From Neostapfia colusana (taxonomy: Eukaryota; Streptophyta; Magnoliopsida; Poales; Poaceae), in contig JASWHV010000009.1 in assembly GCA_030760725.1 (NCBI GenBank), forward strand, positions 93,422,780-93,486,779: 64,000 nt of DNA, read 5' to 3'. Position numbers and translations under genes: made by a program. Positions within the stretch are counted from its first letter, which is position 1. Each line of letters starts with the position of its first letter. Shown here one piece after another: positions 10,371-21,946 of the stretch. The notes beneath the pieces were generated by a model, which did not search any database, had not been told where the DNA came from, and saw nothing but the letters and a program-made list of their open reading frames with translations.

Positions 10371-13300
10371 CTAGTACTCCGACTGTTCCTCGAAGTATTC
10401 ATCTCCTGTAGCTGATGTGTATGTGGGAATGCAAGGGTGAGTACATGTCATACTCAGAAAGTGCAGGAAAAGTATGACATGTAGCTTACAACAAGGTAGG
10501 AAATAAAAAGGCTCATTGCAACAAGCAAATTTTATTTCACAAACATGGTAAAAACAAAAAACTATTTCTAGGTGAGTTAAATCCCATCATAACCAAGTTA
10601 ATCATCAACATTCCTTCATCATGATTCACCATATATCAAGTCTCAACCAGCCATCAATCTTTCTCAAGTTCATATCATACTCATAATTATTCATAACCAT
10701 CTTATTTTCATATAACCGAACCCAAATTCATTGTCATGACTCAAAACAGTCCCAAAAACCAATCCCAATGACCATACCACAACCATACCGAATAACCATC
10801 CCATGTTTTTCCTCTAATAATGGAAGTTGGCCAGGAGCTTCTGACCGGAAGCACAGCTATCATGATAGTTTTACGCTCTACAGAGGTGGCACCACTTTAC
10901 CCACAAGTTCGTGATTTCGTCACCTGTCGGCGACTAGAAAGAACCTCCATTATACCAGTACACAACCGTCGGTGTAAGGCCAAGAGATCAGAAAATAGCC
11001 TTTACAAAGGGGCTACTAGGATGTACGGACCCACTGAGGTTTCACCGGCAGGCTCGAATCTCCATTCTCCCACCCAACGGGCTGTAAGGGCCTCAGTTTT
11101 GACACAAAATTGAAATGTTCATCACCACACCACACACCTCATTTGAGGGAAGATGATGAACACAAATGAAGAGCAAGTAACCACCATCAACATGCTCATT
11201 AGAGAACAAACTCACACATTGCAAAAGTGGTATTTCCCACATGTGATATAAGTGGGCTGGACATATGAAAACTCCTACACTTTGCTAAGGATGTCCATGC
11301 CAAGTTTCACCCAAATTCAAAACCTTTTTGAGGTCATTTTGGGTATAGTTAGAAAGAGGGCAGTTTGAAACCATATTCAAATTCAAACTGTTTTTATCCC
11401 ATGAATTTAAAAGTGGGAGGCATATTCTTACTCAGCACATTTTTGTGAGCTCACACACCAATTTTCACTCCATTTGGAGTTGATCTTGACATGAGCTAAG
11501 TGGGGGAAATTCAAACTTTATTTGAATTTCAAAACTGAATTTGTGCTGAAATTCATTCAAATCAAATTCAATTTGAATTCTACTCAATCCAAATGGCTCA
11601 TGGGTGAATAATTTAAATCACCATGGGTATTTTGGGGCTCACTGTTTACGACAGTGATTAGGAGTAAATTTCAGAGGTTAAAACCCCGGGTGGGACCCAC
11701 ATGTCATAGAGGGAAGAAGGAGAAACTTGCATCCAAAGTCAAAGTCTCGGTGGGAACTTCCACCGAGCAGCTGCTGACTCCACGCTCGGGAGCAGCTGCG
11801 CTCGCCACCGAGCGGCAGCAGCGCCACCAGCTGCTTCCCGCGCCCACACGCGAGCCCAAGGGCGGTTCCAGGGCCCTCTTAAGGCGCTCCACGGGGGCAG
11901 GCACCGATCATTTTCTCCTCTCCCGTTATCACCGAGCCACCAACCTGCCGCCTCTCTGCTCGATCAGAGAACCGTGAAACCAGCTCGCCTTCTCCCTCCC
12001 CGAGCTGCTAGACGGCCACCTGATATCGCACTCCACCTCCCCAACACCAGAAACCCCGAGCTCCGACCTCCTTTGCCCGAGAGCGATCGCCACAGCGGCG
12101 ACTCAACCTCAGCCGAAGGTCAGGCGCCCGTGGACAGCGTTCCACAGGCGTTTTCACGGTCCAGCAAGAGAGGCAAAAGGAGCGCGCGACCACCGCGCTG
12201 CTCTCCTCCAGGTTTGGGAAGCAAACCGTGAAGAATCCGCAGAGAATTTCCAGTTTTTACTCCGGCGACCGCAAACCGAGCTTCCGGTATGGTTTCTTTA
12301 AATTCTCGCTCTATGATCTTTCGGAGGTCATCAAATCCTGCACATAGACGCTGGACTAGCCGGCGATCAAGTTCTTTTCTGCATCCGTGGCGTGAAACTG
12401 TCTAGGAGTGATGAATTTCGAGCTCGATCGAGGGCGGTCATGGCGGGCACGATCGGTCACACGATGCCGACCCACTTGCCGCCATCCCCGAACCCTTTTG
12501 ACACCTTGTCAAGCTTCCTAGAGGTACACTGATGCTGTAGGACCGTTTGTTTGAGGTGTTGGCGGGTTAGAACCCACGGTCGACGGCGCCGAACCTCAAC
12601 CGAGGCCGCGGCACGTCGCCGGGCTATTTCCGGTCACCCCCAGCCCGACCTGACACCACCGACGTGTTCCTAGACGTCGACAACTCCCTGGCGGCGAGTT
12701 TCAGACCATGGGAGGTCCGGCAGCAGCGAGCCGACGAGCCCCGAGTCTGCTCCGGCGAGGTCGGCGGCGCGGGCGCGAGAGAACGGCGGGAGGAAGAAGG
12801 AGCCGGCTGGCCACGTGTCAGCGGCTGAGGAATTTAAATCAGGATCGGGTGTGGCCGGGATTGGCTGTGCTGGCGCGCAAATACCCTGTGAGCTCCGGTG
12901 TGCCGGACACCTCCGCGCTCGACACGTGTCCCCACGGGCCCCCGAGATTTTAAACTTTTTCCCCCGATTTTCAGAATTCTTCCAAACTTCAAATCCTCAT
13001 AACTTTGGCTAGAAAGCTCCAAATCGAGTGAACCAAATTTTGCTGGATTCAGCTCTCTGAGTAATTTCCAGCAAATCAAGTTTCACTTCATGAAATTCCT
13101 TCTTTCTCCAGAATTAATTCCTCAAAGTTTAAACTGTTTGGAAAATTTAACTGGAGAACCCTTTGATGGAAAATTCTGCAATTTTGCTGGGATGTTCACC
13201 AAAATATCCCTGAACTACCATAAAAATTTCAGACCCATTGGAGCTCATTTAACCCACCTAATGGTGTGATTAGTGAAACTGTTCCAGAGAAAATAGAAAA

Positions 13301-16300
13301 TGTTCAGAAACATTTTCAGAATTTTCTCTGAAATTGTTTAGCTCATATCTTTAGTTAGGAACTTCCAAATTAAGTGAGACCAACTCCATTAGAACTCTCT
13401 GAAAATCTAGTTTTCAGAAAGTCATAGTTTGTTTCATGAAAATCCTTAGAGCACCCTAAGAGTTCCAATTAAGGTCAAGGACATAACTAATTGTGGAGGG
13501 CTCAAATGAGCTTTGCTGCAACTAAAACTTGACCAAGTCTCTGTTTAGGTTGTAACCAAACCACAGTAAAAGTTTCACAGTCATTGAGTCTGTCTAGTAG
13601 GACTTATAAGCTTCACAAGTTCAAACTTAATACAAATGCAACAACAACAACAACAACAACAACCAAGCCTTTATCCCAAGCCTGTTGGGGTCGGCTAGAC
13701 ATGAAACCCAATATCAATGAAGTAAAAGAGAGAAAGAGTTATAAGAACAAGGAAAAAATAAAAAAAAGGGAAAAAAAGAAAGAAAGAAAAAGAAAAAAAG
13801 GAAAAAGAGAAAATAGAAAAAAGAAAAAAAGGAAAAAGAAAAGAGAAAAGAAAAAAGAAAAAAAACAAGACTACGATTCTGGCACATGGATTGCTACTTT
13901 CCATGCGGTCCTATCATGAGCTAAGTCTCTGGATACATTCCAATCTCTCAAATCTCGTTTTACCGCCTCCTCCCAGGTCAACCTTGGTCGTCCTCTACCC
14001 CTCCTAATATTTTCTCTACCTCTTAAAATCCCACTGTTAACCGGTGCTTCTGGAGGTCTCCGTTGGATATGTCCAAACCACCTAAGTCGATGTTGGACTA
14101 ACTTCTCTTCAATTGGCGCCACCCCTACCTTATCTCGAATCACCTCATTCCTTATTCGGTCTCTTCTCGTGTGCCCGCACATCCACCGTAGCATGCGCAT
14201 CTCTGCGACACTCATTTGTTGGACATGTTGCCGTTTAGTTGGCCAACATTCCGCCCCATAGAGCATCGCGGTTCTGATTACCGTCCTATAGAACTTTCCT
14301 TTTAGCTTTTGTGGGACTTTCCTATCACATAGGATTCCAGAGGCTTGTCGCCATTTCATCCACCCTACCTTGATCCTGTGGCAAACATCCTCATCAATAT
14401 CGCCATTGCTTTGTAACATTGATCCTAAGTATCGGAAAGAGTCTCTTCTAGGTACTATTTGTCCTTGTAGACTAACATTTCCCTCTTCACGACCAACACC
14501 ACTAAAGTCACACCTCATATACTCGGTTTTGGTCCTACTAAGTCTAAACCCCTTGGACTCTAAGGTTTGTCTCCATAACTCTAATTTCTTATCAACACCA
14601 TCTCTAGTTCCATCTAACAGCACTACATCATCAGCAAAGAGCATGCACCACGGGATATCCCCTTGTATATCCTTCGACACCTCATCCATCACCAAGGAAA
14701 AGATGTATGGGCTCAAAGTTGATCCTTGATGTAGTCCTACCGTGATAGGAAATGCATCAGTCTCACTATCACTTACGCGCACACTTGTCCTAACATTATT
14801 GTACATATCCTTGATAAGGGTAATGTACTTTGTTGGCACTTTATGATTCTCTAGTGCCCACCACATGACTGACCTTGGTATCTTGTCGTACGCCTTCTCC
14901 AAGTCGATGAACACTATATGCAAGTCCTTCTTCTGCTCCCTATATCTCTCCATAAGCTGACGAAGCAAGAAAATCGCCTCCATTGTAGACCTCCCAGGCA
15001 TAAAACCAAACTGTTTTTTAGTGACATTGGTCACTTTCCTCAGGCGGTGTTCAATCACTCTCTCCCAAAGCTTCATAGTATGACTCATAAGCTTAATGCC
15101 TCGATAATTAGTACAACTTTGAATATCTCCTTTATTTTTGAAGATTGGTACTAATATACTTTTCCTCCATTCTTCAGGCATCTTGTTTGACCGAAAAATG
15201 TGGTTGAATAGCTTTGTGAGCCATACTATTGCCACGTCCCCAAGACATCTCCATACCTCAATAGGGACATCGTCAGGGCCGAGGGCCTTTCCTCCTTTCA
15301 TCCTTTTTAAGGCCTCCTTAACCTCAAACTCTTGTATCCTCCGCACGAACCGCCTGTTGGAGTCATCAAAGGAGTCATCCAACTCAACCATAGTGCTCCC
15401 ATTCCCATCATTGAATAGCCCATTAAAGTAATCACACCATCTATTCTTAATCTCTTCATCCTTCACTAGAATGCGGTCAGTCTCATCTTTGATGCATTTA
15501 ACTTGATTGAGATCCCTCATCTTTCTCTCGCGGATTTTTGCTACCTTGTATATGTCCTTTTCACCTTCTTTTGTCTCTAGTCTCTCATATAACTTATCAT
15601 AGGCCTGTCCCCTTGCCATACTCACAGCCCGCTTTGCATTCTTCTTCGCCTCTTTGTACTTAAGCATGTTGCTTGCGCTTCTATCATTATGCCAACTCTT
15701 GTAACACTCCTTCTTCTCCTTAATGGACTTTTGTACATCCTCATTCCACCACCAAGTGTCTTTATCTACAATTTTCTTTCCCTTTGTCACACCGAACACC
15801 TCACTAGCTACCTTCCTAATGCAAGTTGCCATCTTCATCCACATACTATCTGCATCTCCATTTTCTGCCCAAGGTCCTTCTGTGATCACCCTATTTTTAA
15901 AGGATTCTTGTGATTCTCCCTTCAACTTCCACCACTTTGTTCTTGTGATTTTGACACCTTTGTCCCGCAAAGAGCATGTATGGAAGCGAAAGTCAGCTAC
16001 CACAAGCTTATGTTGTGTCACAACACACTCCCCCGGGATCACCTTACAATCAAGACACTCTCGTCTATCCTTTCTCCTAGTGAGGACAAAGTCAATCTGG
16101 CTAGAGTGTTGGGCACTACTAAAGGTCACTAGGTGAGATTGCCTCTTCCTAAAGAGGGTGTTAGCTATCAGCAGATCATAGGCTACGGCAAAGTCTAGGA
16201 TGTCCTTACCCTCTTGATTTCTATCGCCGCATCCAAAACCTCCATGTACTCCCTCAAATCCTAGATTAGTTGCACCCACATGACCATTGAGATCTCCCCC

Positions 16301-19239
16301 TATAAGGAGTTTCTCGGTTATCGGTACACTACTAACCATATCCACCAAGTCCTCCCAACATTGCCTCTTGGCACTCATGTTGAGCCCAACTTGTGGGGCA
16401 TAAGCACTAATGACGTTCAAGACAATGTCCCCAATTACTATCTAGATTAAGATGATCCTATCCCCTCGTCTTCGAACATCCACTACTCCATCCTTAAGAC
16501 TCTTATCTATTAGAACACCTACGCCATTCCTAGTCCCAGCCGAACCAGAATACCAAAGCTTGAAACCGGTATTATAGACTTCTCTCGCCTTTTGACCAGC
16601 CCATCTAGTCTCTTGTACACAAAGGATATTTACTCGTCTGCTAATGGCAACATCTACTAACTCACGTAGCTTCCCCGTCAAGGATCCTACATTCCAACTA
16701 CCCACCCGAAATCTATGTTCCTCGGCTAGCTTCCTTACGCTTTGCACCCGTCGAGTAAGATGCAAAGACCCTTGCTCACTTATCACTACATCCGGGCGAT
16801 GATGTAGCGTGCCACTAAGGTGGTGGCGATCCGGCCCTTGCTCATTTAACACCATATCCGGGTTCCGATATGGCGCGCCACTAAGGCGGTGGCGACCCGG
16901 CCCTTGCCCACTTAACACCATACCCGGGTTCCGATATGGCGCGTCGCTAAGAGGGTTACGCCCCAACGAATTTCTATTGGGTTTCATTTCCATGAGAATG
17001 GCTAAGTGTAAGTTGTTGGCTCGCCAAGCCTATCACAACCCCCTCCTCCTTTACCCTGGCTTGGGACCGGCTATGTCATTACAACATAGGCGGAGTTAAA
17101 CTTAATACAAATGCATTCAAATTAATACATGTACCTCTCTTATCATGTAGTTGCTAAGGTCGAGGAGGAACCCGAAGTCCTAGACTTCGTTACTCCGGAG
17201 GAACAGCTAGCCTACGACCAAGAGCAGCAAGGCAAGCTCCGGTTTGCATTAACCTTTTTACAAATGTTTATTGTTTTGAGCACATCTTTGAGTATTATGA
17301 TTCTTTGCATTGGAGTCTTGTTTGGAAACCCAATTGCATAGCCAAGAAAACCATGGGTTGGGTTTAGGATTGCAAACCCCGTTAGCTACTGCAATGCTAA
17401 GATATTGTAGGATTCGGTACAAGTCGAGTAGTTGGAACTACTCGCGAGCATAGGCTAGAGGCACTCGACTCGGGTTGAGATAGCTCATGATACACATGGC
17501 AAGAAAAATGAGACCGAGCGGAGAGTAAGGGCAGCAGGACTTTGGGTCCTGTGTGCTATAGCTCTGCTTGTGTCGATTGAGGACCGAGCCGTGTGCGGGC
17601 CTGTTGAACAAGCTAGAACAGTACCGAAGACCTACCGGCTATATGGGAACGGGGAAACTGATGTAACTCGGGTAGCTGGGTGTTGAGGCATAGCTGGTCG
17701 TTCAGAGGGTAGGTTGAGAGCTCGAGGTGTAAATCGGCTGGCGGCACTGAGAGGCGCGTGCAGAGACCTCTTGCTCGGGACGATTATACCAGTTCAACAT
17801 TTGGCTAACAGGTGAAAGGTAGTCGCGTACGGCGTCCTTGATTGTTGTTGTAGGCAACATCGAGTACGGGCGTACGTGACGGGTTGTTCGGGTAACCCTG
17901 CAGGTGTAAATCGATTATAATCGCCGTCCCTCACGGTCAGTGAGTACCACTTGTTCACTGTACCGTGACGTAGAAAGAACAGGCTAGTCACATGATAAAA
18001 TGTTGCTGATTGAAATATGGACATTGATTGTTAATGATATGCTGTAGTTTAGAGCTAACTAAAGTTCTTTTCAACTTTGGGCAAAGTACATGAGAGAAAT
18101 GCGTTTCTTATTTGATTGCGGCTCTCTCATGTACCTTAGCGTAAGGTTCTCCACAAACTACTGCTAAAACTTGAAAGTAAGGTTCCACTAATTAGGCGAG
18201 TCCTTTGCAAATGATTTTTACCTCATGTAACCCATTACCCCTCATGTAGAAGTTCCATGTTTAGGTGAGACGGGTCAGACTTTCTGAGCCTTCGTGCTCA
18301 CTGCTTGTGTTTGAAGCTTTTGCAGGGTTCTATGAGGAAGAGACTCCCGAAGAGGAGACGGAACCCCAGGAGGGGAACCCCGTCGAGTGGGAGTCGTGCA
18401 CGCCGCAGAGTTAGTGTGCGTGTGTGCTAGCAAGGACACGTTCAAGGGCTGAACGTGCACTTGATGCTTAGTCTACGCCCGCGAGTGTAGACTGAACTTA
18501 TTTTGATGTAAACATGTTCATAACTTGTTTATGTAATAAAATTTCGCTTCCGCTTTGTACCTTTGACGTGTGTTATACGGTGCTGTGCAACGCGTGATCC
18601 TGGCTCGACAAGACCGTTGGGGTCGTGTCACGGGCCCCCTCTTGTGCCATGCAGTTCCCAGGGTAGTCCTTCTCAACTCCCATTCCCCATGCCATCCAAC
18701 GGTCCATAACATGCTAGCAACACACCTAATTAGTCAGCTAAGTCGCACCCGTATTTGGTCTTGTGGTTGCACTGTTTTCATGGTATGTGCTCACAAGAAC
18801 CGGTCCTTAGATCTACAGCAAGTAAACCACCATCTCAATCAGCAACATCCACAAACCAAGCTTGCCTAGATCTCCCTGATTCTATGCTCATTAACATCAT
18901 CAAGTTCTCATCATGTTAAATCTTATGAGTGCAGTAGCTAACCATGTTTTATTTCAGCTTCCTGTATCCCGTAAGTTAAGCGAAGCAAAAAGGAAAAACG
19001 ATCATACCCGACTCATCAACTTTCCCGGTGACAAGGATGGTTCACAAAACTAGTAAACTCCTATAAAAGGGTGTCCCATCAAGTTGACACAAGCATACAC
19101 GTTTTCGCAAACAAAACAGTTTCAAAACATGGGATCAATATGGTCAAGGGGCACTTGCCTTGCTCCTGTGGTTTGTGTTGCTCAAGCGTCTCGAAGTCTT
19201 GGTGCTGTAGTTCCTCGTAGACGGCCTCTTGAGCTTGTC
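10371..19239 (-). CDS. LTR-embedded acidic split mini-ORF, family C copy
   Basis: Exon alpha is 19159-19239 (81 nt, motifs AVYEELQHQDF and PQEQ) and ends at a GC-type donor CAAG/GCAAGT. Exon beta is 10371-10405, after acceptor CTACAG, and encodes a short acidic tail (DEYFEEQSEY) and TAG. The phases are the same as in the A-family copies although the DNA is not alignable. The intron would be about 1,200 nt without solo LTR A3, which inserted into it. No ATG is evident just upstream of alpha. The function is unknown. The equal exon length and phase make chance unlikely. Confidence 0.5.
13641..13662 (-). repeat. TTG-repeat tail of the LINE
   Basis: On the element's strand the 3' end is a run of seven TTG triplets abutting the target-site duplication. 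Plant RTE-type LINEs commonly end in such a short repeat. Confidence 0.8.
13723..13866 (-). repeat. Pyrimidine tract in LINE 3' UTR
   Basis: About 145 bases that are almost purely A/G on the plus strand (T/C on the element's strand), between the ORF stop and the conserved 3' end and TTG tail. It gives a Lys-rich chance ORF on the plus strand that is not a gene. Confidence 0.8.
13871..16993 (-). pseudogene. RTE LINE polyprotein (endonuclease and reverse transcriptase), one nonsense codon
   Basis: A 1,041-codon frame broken only by a TAG at 16442-16444, where copy 1 has a lysine codon. From the N-terminus it holds three 22-residue repeats, the endonuclease (WNVGSLTG, QETRW, GGDLNGHVG, SQIDFVL), and a reverse transcriptase with FADDVVLL as the catalytic YxDD-type box. 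The C-terminal part is basic (RRGRGRPRLTWEE) and ends at 13871. The protein would nick the target and prime cDNA synthesis there. Because the stop lies inside the endonuclease, the downstream 849-codon frame could give only a protein lacking the endonuclease N-terminus. I treat the copy as recently inactivated. Confidence 0.9.
16754..16951 (-). repeat. Three tandem 66-bp (22-aa) repeats in LINE ORF, copy 2
   Basis: Same three-unit block as in copy 1, at residues 15-80 of the ORF. The third unit is the most diverged. Confidence 0.8.
17129..18414 (+). CDS. LTR-embedded acidic split mini-ORF, copy A3 (best preserved)
   Basis: Exon alpha is 17151-17231 (81 nt) after a TGTAG acceptor-like site; GC donor CAAG/GCAAGC; intron 17232-18325 (1,094 nt) ending TTTTGCAG; exon beta 18326-18414 with TAG at 18412-18414. 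No internal stop is present. If translation began at the ATG at 17129, eight residues upstream in frame, the protein would be about 63 residues with about twenty Asp/Glu. Motifs are EEPEVLDF, YDQEQQ, EEETPEEE and EWESCTP. The LINE sits just upstream, between a possible TATA (CTTATAAG, 13604-13611) and this ATG. An upstream exon is an alternative to the ATG. Confidence 0.6.
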
Positions 19240-19689
19240 CTTATACTCACGACCATGCACATACAAAATTTACAGCAAATAATCATCTTGAACAAACTTT
19301 ACTCAAGATGCAATGGAGTAGATGAATGCAAATCCTATGGTGCAGTTTTATAAAACCAGTTTGTATGTGTTCTTGCATGTTTTGGTAGGAATTCATGGGT
19401 TTTATGATGAACAAGGGTGTAGGGATCAAGTGTGGACGTGATGATGATCTTGACACAAGATGTAGATCAATTCCACCATAAAAAATCCATCAAAATATGA
19501 TCTGTCCACATGCAAAAGTTTCTGCTCGAAGGGGCGAAGAAAACGGATACGTAGAAACAGCGATGACGTCGTAAGAGGTGTAATGAAGACCTATCTCACT
19601 TCCTCTTTGTGGCAGGGCCTTCCCCTTAGCAACGGCAGCAGCGGGGAATTTTTCTGCGGGGAATTATGGTAGGGCAGATCGTCGGGCTT

Positions 19690-19850
19690 CTTCTTCGGCG
19701 ATGGCGAGGCGTGACGGGGCTCGACGGCGGGTCTCGACGGCGGGGCTCGATGGCAGGGCTCGATGGCGGGGCTCTATGGCGGGGCTCGTTGGAGGGGCTC
19801 GACAGTGGGGCTCATCGGTGGGGCTCAGCGGCAGGGCTCGACGGCGGCCA
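19690..19850. repeat. G-rich minisatellite in LTR C
   Basis: About ten copies of a degenerate 15-bp unit of the type GGCGGGGCTCGACGG. It produces long chance ORFs of Gly/Ala/Arg on both strands, which I do not call. Confidence 0.85.
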
Positions 19851-20037
19851 AACTCCGGCAAGGGTGGGGGGCAAATCGGCGAGTTGGGGGGGCAGGGGGT
19901 GCGGCGGCCAAAGGAATAGGGGGGGCTGGGGGTTGTATTTATAAGGGGGGAAAGGAGAGTCCTAGCAAGATGGGACTCAACCAAAGAGTCCTATGGGTGG
20001 GGGATAGGGTTTCCCCCCTCAAGGCTGCAGCCAATTT

Positions 20038-20115
20038 GGGGGGGGGGGGGGGGGGAATCCCCCCAAATGTGGGGGAAATTCCCCTTAGGGGAATTTTGGG
20101 GAATTTGGAGGAAAT
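20038..20115 (+). repeat. Run of 18 G and G-rich quadruplex-prone tract
   Basis: Eighteen consecutive G at 20038-20055, followed by several GGGG blocks to about 20115. On the element's own strand this is C-rich. Homopolymer length may be inexact in the assembly. Confidence 0.8.
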
Positions 20116-20149
20116 TTGGGGATGGCTAAATTTAGCTATCTTATTTCCA

Positions 20150-20228
20150 TTTCTCTCCATTTCTATGTTCCTTTCTCCATTTCTATATTCCTTTCTCCAT
20201 TTCTATGGTTCTTTCTCCATTCCTACTT
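20150..20228. repeat. Short tandem repeat near the LTR C start
   Basis: About four copies of a ~20-bp unit (CTTTCTCCATTTCTATRTTC). Only about one and a half units remain in the gypsy 1 LTR at about 8820-8850, where the internal deletion begins. Confidence 0.7.
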
Positions 20229-21946
20229 CTTTTTAAATGCTTCTCTACATGAAAAATGTATGCAATGCATGGTAGTAAAATTGAGGGTGTTACACACACT
20301 CAATTGCAAACCAACTCTGCTCTCTTTGGCCGATCACCGAGCGAACAACAGCGCCGAGCTCAACCACTCACCGACAAAGCAATCGCGCCACCTCCTGCTC
20401 GGTCGATCAGCACGTCGAAGGATACAATCACGGCGTTCCGGCCCACGTGAAACAGCCCTTTCCTCGACGTTCACCTTCCTCTCATGAGTGCCTTCTTCTC
20501 TGCCCTTCCCCTGCTCGAGCACCTCCTAGCTCACCGTCGCCCCCGCGATACAGGCCGCAACTCGGGCAAACTTCCACAGCAAAAACACGCGCCATCTTCT
20601 CCTCGATCTTCTGGTGAAAAACTTCTTCCATTGTATTCAGTATCGAGGGAGTATTTCCATATATACAAATCACAGGTTCATAGAACCGAGAAGGAACTCG
20701 ACTCGAAATTCTTCATAATCAGTCCATCTCAGCTCATGTCCATTAAACTATAAGTCCTAGACCTTCCTACGATCATCTAGGATCAACAAGCACTAGAAAC
20801 CATCGACCATAGGCACTGTTCTTCGAGTTTTTCTGGTCACCACCATTTTTAGCCCTAGGTCAACGGTGAGGTCATAGCTCCGGCCATTTTCACGGCAAAC
20901 CGGATCCATATTCGGGCTTAGCATGTCACCACGGTGCTGTAGGAAGAAACTGTACTCGAAATAAGGGTTTGTAGGGTTGGGCGACATCGCCGGAGTTAGA
21001 GCCGCCACTGTCACCGTCGCCGACTAGTATCCGGTCGCTGAGAGCCCTAGCTAACCCCACAGCCGAGTTCCCCGAGGTCTAAAACCTAGGGGCGGCGAGT
21101 ATCAGCCCCGGAGAAGGCAATGAACGCTGTTCCGGCGGGCCTCGCCCCTGCGTGCGCCGCCGCCCGAGCTCTGTTGGCGCGAGGTAGAAGACGGCTGTGG
21201 TGTGGGGCCTGCTGTCAGGGTTTTAAACTTTTCCATTTAATTTAGAATTCCATTCAAACTTTGAAACCCCATAACTTTCAGTAGGAATGTCCAAAATTTG
21301 TGAAACAATTTTTGTTGGATTCCTCTCAACCAGTACTTTGCAGAAATGCAAAGAAATGAGTCTGAGGATCCCTAGAATTTTCTCCAACATTCCTCAAATT
21401 TAAATCTTTGGGACTTAATTCAAGGACATCCCTGTTATGAAATTTGTTCAAATTGGCCATAAGATCCTTCATAACTCTAGTGATCTCTGTAAAAATTTGA
21501 ACATCAATGGACTCCAATTACTAGGCTAAACTGTCTTCTAATTTTCAGCCTTCATTTGAAAATTCCAAATTAAACAGAAACTTTTTCAGAAATGTCCACC
21601 AACTTCAAAAATCCATTTCTCCCTGTAGGTAGCTCGAAAAATTATGAGACAGATTCTGCTAAAACCAGAGAGACCTTCTCTAATTAGATATTCCACTGTT
21701 AGCTATGCCAAAGCTGCAGATTTTAGATCAAAATTCAGAGGAGCTATGTATTTTTGGGAATTTCAGAGCTCACAATCTTCAATGAAACTTACTTCAATTT
21801 TTCTCAGATTACCCTCATAGAATCTAGTCTGCACTGGAAAAATACCAAAGCCAATTAAGAAATCTTACTAGCAGTAACTATTATTAGAAGCTTTCTTCTT
21901 ATAAATCATTATCACTGATACATATATTTTGTTACATATCATATAG

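Larger units (their letters stand above)
13641..17097 (-). mobile_element. Complete RTE-clade LINE, copy 2
   Basis: The element is flanked by the exact 18-bp repeat AAACTTAATACAAATGCA at 13623-13640 and 17098-17115. On the minus strand it has a short 5' UTR, a single ORF (16993 to 13871), a pyrimidine-rich 3' UTR and a tail of TTG repeats directly against the duplication. A single ORF with endonuclease and reverse transcriptase and a short repeat tail instead of poly(A) fits the plant RTE clade. The length is 3,457 bp and it appears full length. Confidence 0.95.
11083..18630 (+). mobile_element. Solo LTR A3 (4.07 kb without the LINE)
   Basis: It starts TGTAAGGGCCTCAG at 11083 and ends GTCGTGTCA at 18630, flanked by CGGGC at 11078-11082 and 18631-18635. 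The LINE (13641-17097 plus an 18-bp duplication) is inserted within it. Without the LINE the LTR is about 4,073 bp. There is no internal region on either side, so it arose by recombination between two LTRs. Confidence 0.93.
10104..20294 (-). mobile_element. Solo LTR C (minus strand, 2.64 kb without nested insertion)
   Basis: Read on the minus strand it starts TGTAACACCC at 20294 and ends GTAACA at 10104. CACAC flanks it at 10099-10103 and 20295-20299. It contains solo LTR A3 (11083-18630) with duplication CGGGC. Without A3 the length is 2,638 bp. It carries a G-rich minisatellite, a G homopolymer and a copy of the split acidic mini-ORF. The 5' LTR of gypsy 1 and the LTR at 62976-64000 belong to the same family. 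Confidence 0.9.

Noticed and set aside
13584..13919. Lys-rich 111-residue ORF on the plus strand
   Set aside because: It is the antisense of the LINE 3' UTR purine tract and TTG tail.
14370..16136. Several plus-strand ORFs of 70-140 codons
   Set aside because: All are antisense shadows of the LINE polyprotein, which has clear motifs on the minus strand.
17129..18414. A captured host gene fragment as the source of the acidic mini-ORF
   Set aside because: Possible in origin, but presence in several diverged LTR families at the same place with the same phases makes it a long-standing LTR component; I recognise no host protein of this sequence.
19664..19984. Long Gly/Arg/Ala or Pro-rich ORFs on both strands
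   Set aside because: They come from the 15-bp G-rich minisatellite; GC-rich repeats with period divisible by three keep all frames open.
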